Part shown: positions 10,802-20,706 of the stretch, piece after piece
Layout of the letters: the number at the start of each line of letters is the position of its first letter
Position numbering within the stretch: position 1 is the stretch's first letter
From: Haematobia irritans
Taxonomy: Eukaryota > Arthropoda > Insecta > Diptera > Muscidae
Direction: 5' to 3'
DNA: 64,000 bases
Assembly: GCF_050003625.1 (NCBI RefSeq)
Contig: NC_134398.1
Span: forward strand, 111,762,145-111,826,144
Made by a program: the position numbers and the translations under genes
Notes under the pieces: model-generated
Told to the model about the DNA's origin: nothing
What the model saw: only the letters and a program-made list of their open reading frames with translations
The model's database searches: none

Positions 10802-11886
10802 CAGCGTTGCCAATTTAGCTTTTTTCCCGCTAGATTTGGCTTTTTTTTGAAGACGTTTAGCGGGAAAAAATGCATTTAGCTTTTAGCTTTTTTTCTGGCT
10901 TTTTTCATGACCCTTTTAGCTATTTTTGGCTAAAAGGGTCATGAAAAATAGAAGAGGTTTTTCAACATTTTATTTTAAAAACGTATACATAGAATAATTT
11001 CTACTTAAAGTCGAGTCTGAATTTGGAAATTTAAGTTGTCGTTAGCACGTTTTTAAAGCACTGTGATAGCTCATGAAGAAAAAGCTAAAAAAAAACGAAT
11101 ATTTAAATTCAAATTTGACTCGGAATCAATACCAAAATCATTAGTGTACAAAATCTTTGGACCCGAATATAGAAATAATTAAGGAAAAAAAGTTTTGAAT
11201 GTGGTATTATTTTTTTAACATAAAAAAATGCAATGAAAAAAATTCGTAGTGATAGGATCAAAACAAATCTGCTATATATTAATGGAATGGATTTACATTT
11301 ACGAAAATTGGATAATAGGTTTGTATGGGAAATTTTCGAATAAAAGTTATTCAATATAAACTTGCAAGACAGTTAGAATGGGTTTTATTCTCTTGGGTAA
11401 AATTAGGAGAAGTGTTCACGTTCACGAATTTATCATTAATTCAGTTAAAACGAAATATATTGATATTTTCTAATGCAGTTCTATGTGACATTATGCAATA
11501 TATCGCACATTGGACTTGTTGATGATTAACCAGCTGCCAATTGCAAGTTTACTGGGAAAAATGTTTTTACTAGGAAATATAAACGAAGGACTTCCAGTAA
11601 AAATGTGTGATAGTAATCAAAATGTATCGAGTACGCAAACAGAGCTAATATGACTTAAATTTTCTTACAGTCTCACAGAAATTGAATTAAAATGAATACA
11701 ATTAAAATATTATGCATTTTAAGTGAAATAAAGCCTTTAAGTTTGTTAAATTTCAATCAGAAATGTGACTTTTGATACAAAAAATTTTAGCTTTTTTTCT
11801 AGCTATTTTTTAAAATTTGTTAGCTTTTTTGGCTAGTTTTTTGGACAAATCTAGCGGTTTTTTGTGAAACAATTCTGGCAACGCTG
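10802..11886. mobile_element. hAT-type MITE, 'tagctttt'-rich
   Basis: The ends CAGCGTTGCCA and TGGCAACGCTG are perfect inverted repeats, flanked by an 8-bp duplication CGACGGAA (10794-10801 and 11887-11894). The duplicated bases belong to the mariner it entered. An 8-bp duplication with CAG...GTTGCCA ends is the hAT signature. No transposase is present. A sister copy lies at 38548-40775. Confidence 0.9.
10901..10948. repeat. Perfect 20-bp inverted repeat in the hAT MITE
   Basis: Arms 10901-10920 and 10929-10948 are exactly complementary with an 8-nt loop (core GACCCTTTTAGC / GCTAAAAGGGTC). Such subterminal hairpins occur in hAT elements. The sister copy retains only the left arm in recognisable form. 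Confidence 0.9.
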
Positions 11887-12407
11887 CGACGGAAAAACTC
11901 GGGTGTATTACGAGTTAACAGATGCAAACACCGCTCAGAATCATCAACACGTTGTTGTTTTTGGCCCACTTTGCACAGAGCTTCCGCATATCTAAATATT
12001 GATGAATGATATGACCAACACGTTCCTTTGATATCTTTAAGGCCTCTGCTATCTCGATCAACTTTATTTTACGGTCATTCAAAATCATTTTGTGGATTTT
12101 TTTGATGTTTTCGTCGGTAACCACCTCTTTCGGGCATCCACTGCGTTCGCCGTCCTCCGTGCTCATTTCACCACGCTTGAATTTTGCATACCAATCAATT
12201 ATTGTTGATTTCCCTGGGGCAGAGTCAGAGCCAGAGTTTTTGCTTCCACCGTATTTTTTCCCTTCAGAAAACAGTATTTTATCCAAACACGAAATTCCTT
12301 TTTTTCCATTTTATATATAATTATTGTACTTTTATATATAATTATTGTTAATATTGTACTTTATATATACTTATTGTTAATGTTTAGATTAAGCTTTGAA
12401 ATAGGTG

Positions 12408-12475
12408 CACCGAAAAAAGTGAACTGTTTTATAGGAAGAATGAACTACCACGCACGAAAATTTAACTAAATTTTA
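12408..12475. repeat. Terminal fragment of a CACCGAAAAAAGTG element
   Basis: CACCGAAAAAAGTGAACTGT and the following 'tataggaagaatgaactacc' match in inverse orientation the end of the element at 51658-52148. It stops abruptly where the truncated mariner begins. Confidence 0.6.
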
Positions 12476-13348
12476 AAATTAAATGATCGACGAATAAAAG
12501 TGTGTGAAATTGCTAATATCATGGGCATCTCAAATGATCGAGTCCATTTAATTTTGCATGAAGAACTACAGATGAAAAAGCTTTCTGCAAGATTGGTGCC
12601 GCATTTGTTAACATTCGATCAAAAACGCATAAGAATGAACATTTCTCAAGCTTGTTTGGGTCGTTTTAAGCGAAATAAAATGGATTTTAAGCGTCGTTTC
12701 ATAACTGTAGATGAGACATGGATCCACCACTATACTCCAGAGACAAAAGAACAATCCAAAAAATGGATTGAAGCTGGAGGAAGTGCTACAAAGAAGGCAA
12801 AAACAATTCAATCGGCTGGTAAGGTTATGGCAACGGTTATTTGGGACTTCAAATGTATTTTATTGATTGACTATCTGCAAAAGGGTAAAACAATAAATTC
12901 AGAGTAATATTGCAACCTCTTGGATCAATTAAATGTACAAATTCGAGCAAAATGTTCTGGCTTTCAACACAAAAAAAAAATTTTCATCAAGACAACACAC
13001 CAGCGCACACGAGTGTTTTAACAAGGGCTAAAATCAACGAATTAAAGTATGAGTTGCTTGACCACCCACATTATTCTTCTGATTTAGCTCCCAGTGACTT
13101 TTACTTGTTCCCAAATCTAAAAAAATTCCTTGCTGGCAAGCGTTTTACCTCAAATGAAGATGCAATTACAGTTGTAAACCACTATTTTGAAGACCTTGAG
13201 GAAAACTATTTTAATCAAGGGATAGAATTGCTAGAAAAGCGTCAATACACTTAGAAGTTTCAGGAGATTATATTGAAAACTAAAAATATTTTTGAAAAAC
13301 TAGCTATTCTCTTTCATTGATAGGATAAGAAGTTTCCGAAACGCCCTT
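12476..13348 (+). mobile_element. 5'-truncated mariner, same family as 62021-63767
   Basis: From 'taaatgatcgacgaataaaa' onward the sequence tracks the copy at 62021-63767 closely, but the first 410 or so bases, including one terminal repeat, are absent. The right end 'aagaagtttccgaaacgccc' is the inner part of the terminal repeat, and the final CTCGTA is not present. The family end is TACGAGGGCAGTTCGGAAAC. Confidence 0.85.
12482..13283 (+). pseudogene. mariner transposase fragment (DD34D)
   Basis: The reading frame opens inside the second helix-turn-helix (RRIKVCEIANIMGISNDRVH) and continues through the first catalytic aspartate in TVDETWIHHYTPE at about 12705. A nonsense codon sits at 12905-12907 just after KGKTINSE, a frameshift follows near 12945, and the second aspartate is in HQDNTPAH at about 12985. 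The third is in SSDLAPSDFYLF at about 13080. A small deletion near 13235 shifts the last codons before the stop at 13281. The N-terminal DNA-binding part is missing. Unlike the copy at 62202-63699, the second aspartate is intact here. Confidence 0.85.
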
Positions 13349-13532
13349 CTTCTTTTTCGAGGCATGCTCGAACAAAACATTCATCCAATGAAGAAAAAGT
13401 GTTACAAGAAAAAATAGAAAATGAAAATGAATGCGAAGATAACAAGTGTAATTTTAAATTTATTTTGGACAATTTATTGTTTTACGAAACATTTATATGT
13501 TATATGTTTATGGAAGTATTCCTAATTTACAG

Positions 13533-13810
13533 ATAATTGGCGCAACATTTTTCGTTCTGTGAAAACCGAATATGGTTTTAAACTGAAATTAAAGGAGAAA
13601 GACGAATTGAATGAACAAAAAATTCAAAAGGTACATTTGGGCACAAAAAGTGTGAGTTAAATTTTGTTCAAAATTGTAATAGGATCGAATATATTTTACA
13701 ATAATTCAAAGTATCAAATTTTAAATTCTTCTTTATAATTGTTTTCTCCACAGAATGAACCCATAAAACTTTTCATCCTTGCTAATGGTGATCTAAATAC
13801 TATTAACTAA
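13533..13810 (+). CDS. Possible terminal exons of an unknown host gene
   Basis: Two short open segments are separated by a well-formed intron. Exon 13533-13630 follows 'ctaatttacag' and reads NWRNIFRSVKTEYGFKLK and on to a run rich in K, E and Q. A donor 'AAG/gtacat' at 13630-13631 and an acceptor 'ttttctccacag' at 13742-13753 bound a 123-bp intron. The second exon, 13754-13810, stays in phase and ends LANGDLNTIN-stop. AATAAA signals lie near 13920. An earlier lysine/glutamate-rich open stretch at 13352-13448 could be another exon, but its junction does not work cleanly. I recognise no domain. It may be a live 3' end, a decayed gene or chance. Confidence 0.3.
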
Positions 13811-14607
13811 CAGAATGTTTGTGTATCTAGATGGTCAATTTATTCAAAATCAACAGCTTTGTTTGATGTGCATGATAAATTTTATATACGTATTTATTTC
13901 GTTAGTTGTGCTTTATTTCAAATAAATAAAATTTAATTAAAACAAAAAACAATATGGTTGTTTATTAAAAGTGTCATAGAAAATGTTTATGGTAATACAT
14001 TTATCAATTTGATGTAATCTATTCACCAATATAAGTCAAATTTCTGATAAGGACGGAAATGTTCGCAATGTAAACAAATTGATATTATCGAGTGGACGAA
14101 TATAATAGTATCCGTCCATTTATTAATATAAATTTGTCTATGTAGCGAACATATCCGCTCTTACCACAAAATTGACGTATATTGATGAATATGTTACATC
14201 AAATTTGTGAACGGTTTACATCATATTGATGAATCGATTACATCATATTGATGAACGGATTACGTCAAATTTAGGAAAAGTATTTATCACTGTAACGATC
14301 GCGTTTGTACCGACGACGAAGGAGAATCGTACTTTTGAAGAATTTCATCGTCGCATGGATGAAAGAGAATAATCGCAGATACGAAAAATATAATCGCATA
14401 GATGAAATACTTTCATCAACTGGACGTAATATAGTGATCTATGGGATGTCAATACGAGTATGTTCATCACAGAGATGAATTACAGTTCATCGCCATGACG
14501 AAAAATTCATCACCGGGATGAAATGTTACGTTAGCTCATATTTGACGAAAAATTCGTCACCGGGACGTAAAAATTCGTTCTTATGACGTACATTTTCCTT
14601 TCAGTGT
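13811..14607. other. AT-rich interval with short minisatellite, no gene seen
   Basis: No coding region. At 14190-14272 a motif of 21-22 bp ('ttacatcatattgatgaa' type) recurs three to four times. From 14300 to 14600 words such as 'gacgaaaaattcatcaccgg' repeat at irregular spacing. The block ends 'cctttcagtgta', the inverse of a TACACTGAAAGG-type terminus, so it is probably a TIR element whose left end I could not find. Confidence 0.5.
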
Positions 14608-14943
14608 ATGGGGCAATGGTTAGCATGCCCGCCTAACATATACAAGGTCGTGGGTTCGATTCCTGCTTCGACAGACCACAGAAAGTTTTTCAGCGGTGGA
14701 TTATCCCACCTCAGTAATGCTGGTGACATTTCTGAGGGTTTCAAAGCTTCTCTAAGTGGTTTCACTGCAATGTGCAACGCCGTTCGGACTCGGCTATAAA
14801 AAGGAGGTCCCTTGTCATTGAGCTTAACATGAAATCGGGCAGCAATAAGTGATAAGAGAGAAATTCACCAATGTGGTATCACAATGGACTGAATAGTCTA
14901 AGTGAGCCTGATACATCGGGCTGCCACATAACCTAACCTAACC
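14608..14943 (+). mobile_element. tRNA-derived SINE, nearly full length
   Basis: The head begins inside the A box (GCAATGGTTAGCATGCCCGC), and the B box is GGGTTCGATTCC. The body contains the conserved stretch 'gtttttcagcggtggattat', then 'ttcggactcggctataaaaa' and 'atcacaatggactgaatag'. The 3' tail is (CCTAA)n. Compared with 63054-63400, the first dozen or so bases are missing. SINEs are transcribed by Pol III and retroposed with LINE enzymes. The element abuts a DINE-like fragment at 14944. Confidence 0.85.
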
Positions 14944-15195
14944 TATGGGAGCTATAGTAAAAGTGGACCGATATGGCCCATTTGCAATACCATCCGACCT
15001 ACATCAATAACAACTACTTGTGCCAAGTTTCAAGTCGCTAGCTTTTTTCGTTCGGAAGTTAACGTGATTTCAACAGACGGACGAACATGCTTAGATCGAC
15101 TCCGAATTTCACCACAACCCTGAATATATATACTTTGTGGGGTCTGAGAGCAATATTTCGATGTGTTACAAATGGTATGACAAAGTTAATATTCC
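14944..15195 (+). mobile_element. 3' fragment of a DINE-1-like element (subfamily H2)
   Basis: The segment from 'gggagctatag' through 'ctacatcaataacaactact' to 'caatatttcgatgtgttaca' matches the 3' part of the element at 41122-42945. The terminal hairpin is missing. Confidence 0.65.
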
Positions 15196-15224
15196 ATTAT
15201 TCCATTAATATTTGGATTTTTAAA

Positions 15225-15465
15225 CTAGCATTTGTTTGTACGTGAATAGCTTTATTAATATACCGGAAAAATAGAATGAAAATTCGATAAATGAGATCTG
15301 AATCCTAATTTTAATTGTATGGATCCTAGATTTAAAGCCAGCTAGGTCGAAAAAACTTTTCCTTATTTTAAAGAACCCGCATCTTTGGCTTGGAATCAAT
15401 ACCAAAATCCTGAAAGGAAGATCAAAATCTTTGGATCCAAGTAAACTTTTTTGAGTGTGCTTGTG
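15225..15465 (-). repeat. Fragment of CACTGAA-related repeat family X
   Basis: Contains in reverse orientation 'gattttggtattgattcc', 'aaagatgcgggttctttaaa' and 'gtacaaacaaatgctag', as in 42955-43320, 43868-44020 and 45590-45800. Non-coding. Confidence 0.55.
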
Positions 15466-15524
15466 TAAACGATCATAGTAAGATTTTTCTTTCCAGCATA
15501 TACACAATTGTGAGATATCCGATG

Positions 15525-15564
15525 CACAGTGGTCGATTTGAAATATTTAGGCGGCCAAAAATAT
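15525..15564 (+). repeat. Transib terminal inverted repeat, right side of the gene
   Basis: The first seven bases CACAGTG are identical to the consensus recombination-signal heptamer cut by RAG1/2. The repeat matches the opposite end at 18283-18320 with several differences, and the GGCGGCCAAAA block is shared exactly. Confidence 0.85.
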
Positions 15565-15753
15565 TTTTGGACGTTAATGGCTTCGAAAGACTGTATTTTA
15601 AAAAAACCACCTATTTATTTAAAAAAATAAATAAGAAAAACATATATTTTATAATAAAAAACACATTTTATTCTCATAAATCATAAATAAATAAAAATGA
15701 ATTAAATTTTCTTATTGAAAGATGTTTCTATCTCGAGTTCTTCGTGCTCAATA

Positions 15754-17728
15754 CTATATTGTGTGGGGCTCGGCAGGTTCTAATAGTTCTATAACTTCAC
15801 TAGAAAAAATCTTTTGTGAAGTTTTCTTTAACGATCTTTCACTACTTACGAGTGGATCTGAAGTAAGGAGCAATCTTTGATAAATATCACGGTTGCATTC
15901 TTCCCTTGAAAATTTCTTGAAAAATTCTGTCTGTATGACCGAAAATGTTTATTTCGTGCTTCTGCAGCCTCCTCCGACAATTGGCCGATGGGCAACAGTG
16001 CATTATCTATGATGGTCGCCCCATGTAATAGTAATTTATGCATTGTTGGAGTCATGGGATGCCAGTCGTATAATTCCACATACATTTGCGCTGTGTTGAA
16101 GGCATATTCTTTGAATTTTGTTGTATTTATTTTGTGTCCACTTGAAATCGCCTCTAATAAGATTTTAAATCTATATATTAATTCGTGGTTAATGCCTGTT
16201 ATGTCCGCCGCTAATTCTGTGTTTTCAAAAAATCTCCTATTCGTATTTCCATCATTGGTATTACCAAAATTGGCTTTAGGCATGTCAACCAACAGGCCAG
16301 TTTCTAAGCGGAATCTTTCTTGGATTTCTTTTTTCCTTTCTTCTTCTAATGCTTTCTCTTCCTGAGTCCTTTTCTTTCCATATTTCTTCACGGGCAATTT
16401 ATATGCCAAATGCAGAATTCTCTCAAAAATACGTATTTTTGCGTGTAATACCGAAATTCCAAACTTAAGAGCATCGGGACTTATTTCGTTCTGTTTGCTT
16501 AAATTATTGAAATCTTTGGAAGTGGCGCCACATATATAGCATCGGCTAGTTGAGGTCGTGTTGGTTACAGCATTGCAAACTTTGCCATCAACCATGGTCA
16601 TTTTCAAAATGTGATTATAATCAAATTCTTTTCCATCAATATGTACTTTTGTAGGAGTGAGGTTCTTAATTTCATTTTGCACATAACATATTTCCTCTTT
16701 TGTTATATCTGTAGTTTCTTTCACATACCGAAATCTGATGGGGCGGCAAAATCGTGGTGATGATGGTGTTGGGTTTTGCCATAACACTTTATTGTTTTCT
16801 TTACCACAAATAATTTGAAGCGGGACAAAAGAACTCAAAAATATACTAGCATCGGATTCGGTGTCTTCTGAGAATTTTTGTTTGTACCGCGCTTGTTGTG
16901 ACCCGTCACAACCCCATTTATAAATGATCGTTAATGACTTTCTTTCAATTTCGTTAAGGGTTAATAACACTTCTTCCAGGTAGATTGATAACCGTTTAAT
17001 AGTATAATCCATTAGGTATTGCAAATTAATTTCTGCGCAGGTAGCCGTTACTCGCAATGCCGTCTTTGGTGGGTAGCATTCTTGTTTTGCTTTCAACAAA
17101 AGGTCGTAACAAGGGTAATGCTTTGGGTTAGTTGCCCTTATTATTTCATATTGTCGTCTTGTTAGATCAGCTTCTACGAACATTTTGAGTCAAGGGAGCA
17201 ATGGTTTCATTGGTCTTGGAATAGGCTTTTCTATATTGACTAGCCTTTGTTGGCGAATTTCCTATTTCTTTGAGCACTTTTGAGGCATTTCTTTGTCCCT
17301 TCGTTTGCAATATGACTTGTGCGGCATGTATAATCATTTCATCATCAACATTTGATCGAAGTTCCTCAGTTTTTCTTCTCTTGCTTCGTTCACTCGATTC
17401 CGAAAATGATTTGCCCGGACGACCTGGTTGATTAAGCGAATGCACTGGTATTTCAAAAGTGCCTTCCAGCCAATTCTGGTTGTTTTTCATAAAAACTTCT
17501 TCAACTTTATGAGCTTTTAGCCATCTCTGTTTAAACTCGTGTTTGATGTAGGAAAATTTATGTTTAAGGTCCTTTTTTTCTTTCCACAGTGTCTCCGCAA
17601 GACAATAGCAAGTGGTTTTCTAAAAATTCCAATTTTTCATCCATATTTGGTAAATTTTGAATTTGCAATTGCTCAAATAGACATTTACGAGTTACTATTT
17701 TCACCCCCGATGAACTAGGCATCTCCAT
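15754..17728 (-). pseudogene. Transib (RAG1-core-like) transposase, frameshifted
   Basis: Transib transposases are DDE enzymes related to the catalytic core of RAG1. From the start at 17728 (MEMPSSSGVKIV) the frame shifts in an A7 run near 17575, continues to 17167, shifts again by one base at about 17180, then stays open for 445 codons (17183-15846). In that stretch the first aspartate lies in KWGCDGS (residue about 93) followed by YKQKFS. The second is in MTMVDGKVCNA (about 199), then a CYIC zinc-type pair (215/218), then GNTNDGNTNRRFF (about 307-319). The terminal glutamate is in QLSEEAAEARNK (about 401-412). A third frameshift near 15915 separates the last segment, which still reads SDPLVSSERSLKK and ends at 15754. 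All catalytic positions remain, so inactivation looks recent. Confidence 0.92.
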
Positions 17729-18282
17729 AGCAAATTTTTTTTTTCATTTTTTTTTTTTTAACAAACTACTTTGAACTGCTGTCTGGTGGATTCTGCGAGA
17801 TTCTGCGGGATTCTGCGGCTCTTGTTTTTTTTTTAAAGAAAAGCTAAATGTGTAACGTATTCAATAAACAAAAAAATATGATCCGGACGAATCCTGATCC
17901 ATAACAAAATTGCTTTTGAAATTAAAAAAAATATTTTTTTTATGTGAAAAAGAGGATATGTTCAACTGCCGAAAAATATAACGAAAGTTAAAAATAAAAG
18001 TTAAAACTATTAATTATCTAATAGAATCTTACTTGAGCTATTGGAATCACTTTCACTTTCACTTCACTACACAACTTAAAATAAGAATACATGCGTATTG
18101 CGAAATTTGATATAATCCGGGCACCCAAATCGAAATACGTATCAAGTCAACGATCAAATTGCGTCTAATTGCACGGAAGGGGTAACGTATGGTTGTTAAA
18201 AAAAGGATGGGGGGTAATTCGGGGAAGTGTTTACTACAGGTAGACGTCAAGATTTTATGCCTACTACGAATTTAAAATTTTG

Positions 18283-18320
18283 ACTTTTGGCCGCCTAATT
18301 ACTCAATATCTACCTATGTG
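18283..18320 (-). repeat. Transib terminal inverted repeat, distal end
   Basis: Minus strand starts CACATAGGTAGATATTGAGT and continues into TTAGGCGGCCAAAA. CAC is kept, but the rest of the heptamer differs from the other end (CACATAG against CACAGTG). Confidence 0.85.
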
Positions 18321-18325
18321 CGATG

Positions 18326-18955
18326 GTTGAAACATTACATGCGTCTATATCTTGTTCGAGATGTGCCTATGGAAAACGCGTATTGTTGTACATATATATT
18401 AGGAACACACCCATGATAATTTGCATGCCTACAAAGATTTGGCGATGACTTTTTGCAACTGCTTTTTTTGGAATTCAAAGGCATGAATATCATCAGTCAA
18501 CCTACTGCCATTAAAAGTTGTCATCAAATTGCCTAGGGTAATTTGGGCTTTGCCACGAAAATTTATGAGTCTTACTGTAGTCATATGAACGAGGAATATT
18601 ATTGACAAATGAGCTTTGCACAAATATGTCGGCGATAAGATAAACATTTAAAATAAAATGGTAGATACGACTGAACATATGAAATGTGAGCAGTCTATGA
18701 AAAATTCAAATATCAACAGGTGAAGAGGTAGGCCCAGGTATGATTTCCTCATTTTTATAAATCTAAAGAGGTTATGCTTGTTTAAAGACGCTAAACTTAG
18801 GGTATGAATTCTATAACATAAATAAGGTTAAATGAAATATTATGCAGACGGAAGGACGTGGATAGCGCTACTAGAATTATTTCCATATGTACCAACCTTC
18901 ACCAAATGCGTATGCGAATGTAAGCGACCTAAACTTTGATACAATCGATGATAAA
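18326..18955. other. Interval without recognised gene
   Basis: No gene or repeat recognised. Open frames here are short and lack familiar motifs. Confidence 0.5.
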
Positions 18956-18959
18956 CTTT

Positions 18960-19200
18960 GATACATTATTTTTTTTCTGATTCAATTACGAAATTAATTG
19001 GTCCAATTAATTTTTTAATTGAAATATCTTCAATAACGAAAATGATAGTATCAATCACAGTTTTAATGGGACAAAAAATATTTGATTAAAAGATTAATTG
19101 ATTTGATTTGAAAATTTCAATTAATTGGTTCAATTAAAAATTTAATTGATGTTGATTGCGAAACTCAATTAATTTCTCGAATTAAAAAGTGACTATTTAC
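18960..19200. mobile_element. AATT-rich MITE copy
   Basis: Built from alternating TTAATTG and CAATTAA words ('ccaattaattttttaattga'), many self-complementary. The same architecture is seen at 45800-45955, 46189-46449, 57706-57992, 58672-58985 and 61390-61605. The complete copy at 57706 shows TA duplication and CACA...TGTG ends. Here the ends are diverged. Confidence 0.55.
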
Positions 19201-19947
19201 AATTACTTTCTTATCTGTTTTGTGTTTTTAGTTTGATTGAAAAATGTACTGTTTGAAATGAATTTTTGAAAAATTTTTCCATCACTTTTTAACTGATTTA
19301 GTCTTCCACGTTTGATTAAAAAGTTAATTGTATCAATTAAATTTTTTATTATTTAAAACAATAGGCAACAACAATTAAAACATTTCTAATCTGTATTTTT
19401 AAATCATTAAAACTAATTTGTGGGAAGATTTATATGAAATACTGAATTTAAAAAGTATTAATACAAACCCAGGAAAAAATTAGGAAGTTCTTTCAATGTA
19501 ATTATTTTAATTGTACATCTACAAATGCTCTTCCGAAAATTGACTTAATTTTTCACTTCACAAGACGTTCTTTCAGAGAAAAAAGTAGCTCGTAATTTAA
19601 GACAAATTTTGAACTCGAATTTAATTAATCAAATTCCAAAAAAATTATGAAAATCACGTAATAATTATTATTTTTAAATCTTTTACTTAAATACTTAAAA
19701 TTAAGTGGTGAATTGGAAAAATTTCGTGCACCATAGTAAAAAAAATTTACTTACTGATGGTAAAACTGTTTTAAGGGCCAAATCATGGTCATATTTACTA
19801 CCATTTAAGAAAACTCAGTTTTATAAAATTGAACTGACTGGTTTGAAAACATTTTGTAATATGTGTAAGTAAAAATTTCGTAACTGACACGGTAAACTGA
19901 CCAAATCATTTCATTTATTGAATGGTAATTTTTATCTAATTATAAGT
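19201..19947. other. AT-rich interval, no gene seen
   Basis: No coding region. The phrase 'taagggccaaatcatggtca' near 19775 recurs near 6755, indicating an unnamed dispersed repeat. Confidence 0.45.
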
Positions 19948-19955
19948 AGTCACAT

Positions 19956-20698
19956 AGGGATGCCAGATTTTGAAGAGGCAAAAAGACCACATTCAGTTTA
20001 TGAAAAGAGCACATACGAAAAGAGCACACTTTTTAAAATAAAATAAAAACATTTATTCCTATAATAATTCATTTAAACATACAAAAGGTTCATGACATAT
20101 ACATAAAATAAACCACTTTCATCTCAAGCTAATTTTCTTACAATACTTTGTAAGTCATTTGTTTGGTGTTTTTGTGAAAAATGTTATTGAAAGAAGTTTG
20201 TTTACATTTAGAACAGAGGCGTGGTCTTCTCGACTCTGATAAAGTAAAACACTATTTAATTAGAAAATAACGGCGTAGGAAAATCTCGCAGTGTGACATT
20301 TACGTATGTTCAGGTTACGTTTACCATTTATTGAATCGCGTTGGAGTAATATTTGTTGTGATGCATACAAAGAGCACAAAAAGAGTACTTAACTAAAAAT
20401 AGAGCACTTTTGCGCGTTTGTTTACATTTAGAACAGAGGCGTGGTCTTCTCGACTCCGATAAAGTAAAACACTATTTAATTAGAAAATAACGGCGTAGGA
20501 AAATCTCGCAGTGTGACACTTACGTATGTTCAGGTTACTTTTACCATTTATTGAATCGCGTTGGAGTAATATTTGTTGTGATGCATACAAAGAGCACAAA
20601 AAGAGTACTTAACTAAAAATAGAGCACTTTTGCGTGCTCTTTTGGCCTATCTTGTTTTAAGAGCACATTTTATAAAAAAAGAGCACGTCTGACCCTAT
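19956..20698. mobile_element. hAT-like non-autonomous element, 'gagcac'-rich
   Basis: The ends AGGGATGCCAGA and TCTGACCCTA are inverted with a small gap, and AGTCACAT flanks both sides (19948-19955 and 20699-20706). An 8-bp duplication with a YAGGG...CCAGA end fits hAT. It contains many 'aaagagcac' words in both orientations near its ends and an internal 220-bp tandem duplication. No transposase. Confidence 0.75.
20196..20635. repeat. Tandem duplication, 2 x 220 bp
   Basis: Units 20196-20415 and 20416-20635 both start 'gtttgtttacatttagaaca' and differ at only a few positions (for example ctctgat/ctccgat and acgttt/actttt). The near identity implies a recent duplication, or an assembly artefact. 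Confidence 0.9.
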
Positions 20699-20706
20699 AG
20701 TCACAT

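Larger units (their letters stand above)
10206..12309 (-). pseudogene. Irritans-type mariner transposase, disrupted
   Basis: Mariner transposases are DD34D enzymes of about 340 residues that cut at the terminal repeats and integrate at TA. Reading from 12309 down, the start MEKKEFRVWIKYCFLKGKNT is followed by a small deletion and frameshift near 12230. The second helix-turn-helix and linker follow (GKSTIIDWYAKFKRGEMST, then IAEALKISKERVGHIIHQYL), with a further frame break near 11960. After the hAT insertion the catalytic part resumes. It has the first aspartate in TMDETYLHHYTPE, a nonsense codon replacing a glutamate codon at about 10562, the second aspartate in HQDNAPCH and the third in YSTDLAP. 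A one-base loss near 10395 changes frame, then the C-terminus reads to GNYVE and a stop at 10206. All three acidic residues survive, but the gene is dead. Confidence 0.9.
10139..12320 (-). mobile_element. Irritans-subfamily mariner, interrupted by a hAT element
   Basis: The terminus ACAGGTTGGCTGATAAGTCC, with TA before it (10137-10138), is the mariner terminal repeat type known from Himar1 and its irritans-subfamily relatives. The transposase lies on the minus strand. The opposite terminal repeat is missing: just past the start codon the sequence turns into short AT repeats (12310-12400). A 1085-bp hAT MITE is inserted in the catalytic region at 10802-11886. Confidence 0.9.
15525..18320 (-). 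mobile_element. Transib transposon, near complete
   Basis: The termini are CACAGTGGTCGATTTGAAAT (from 15525) and, on the other strand, CACATAGGTAGATATTGAGT (from 18320). Both run into the same inner block TTAGGCGGCCAAAA. A 5-bp duplication CGATG flanks the element (15520-15524 and 18321-18325). Ends starting CAC, GC-containing 5-bp duplications and a RAG1-like transposase define the Transib superfamily. The 2.8-kb length is close to that of complete Transibs. The transposase on the minus strand carries frameshifts. Confidence 0.92.

Noticed and set aside
15988..16365. 125-aa plus-strand frame
   Set aside because: Antisense shadow of the Transib transposase.
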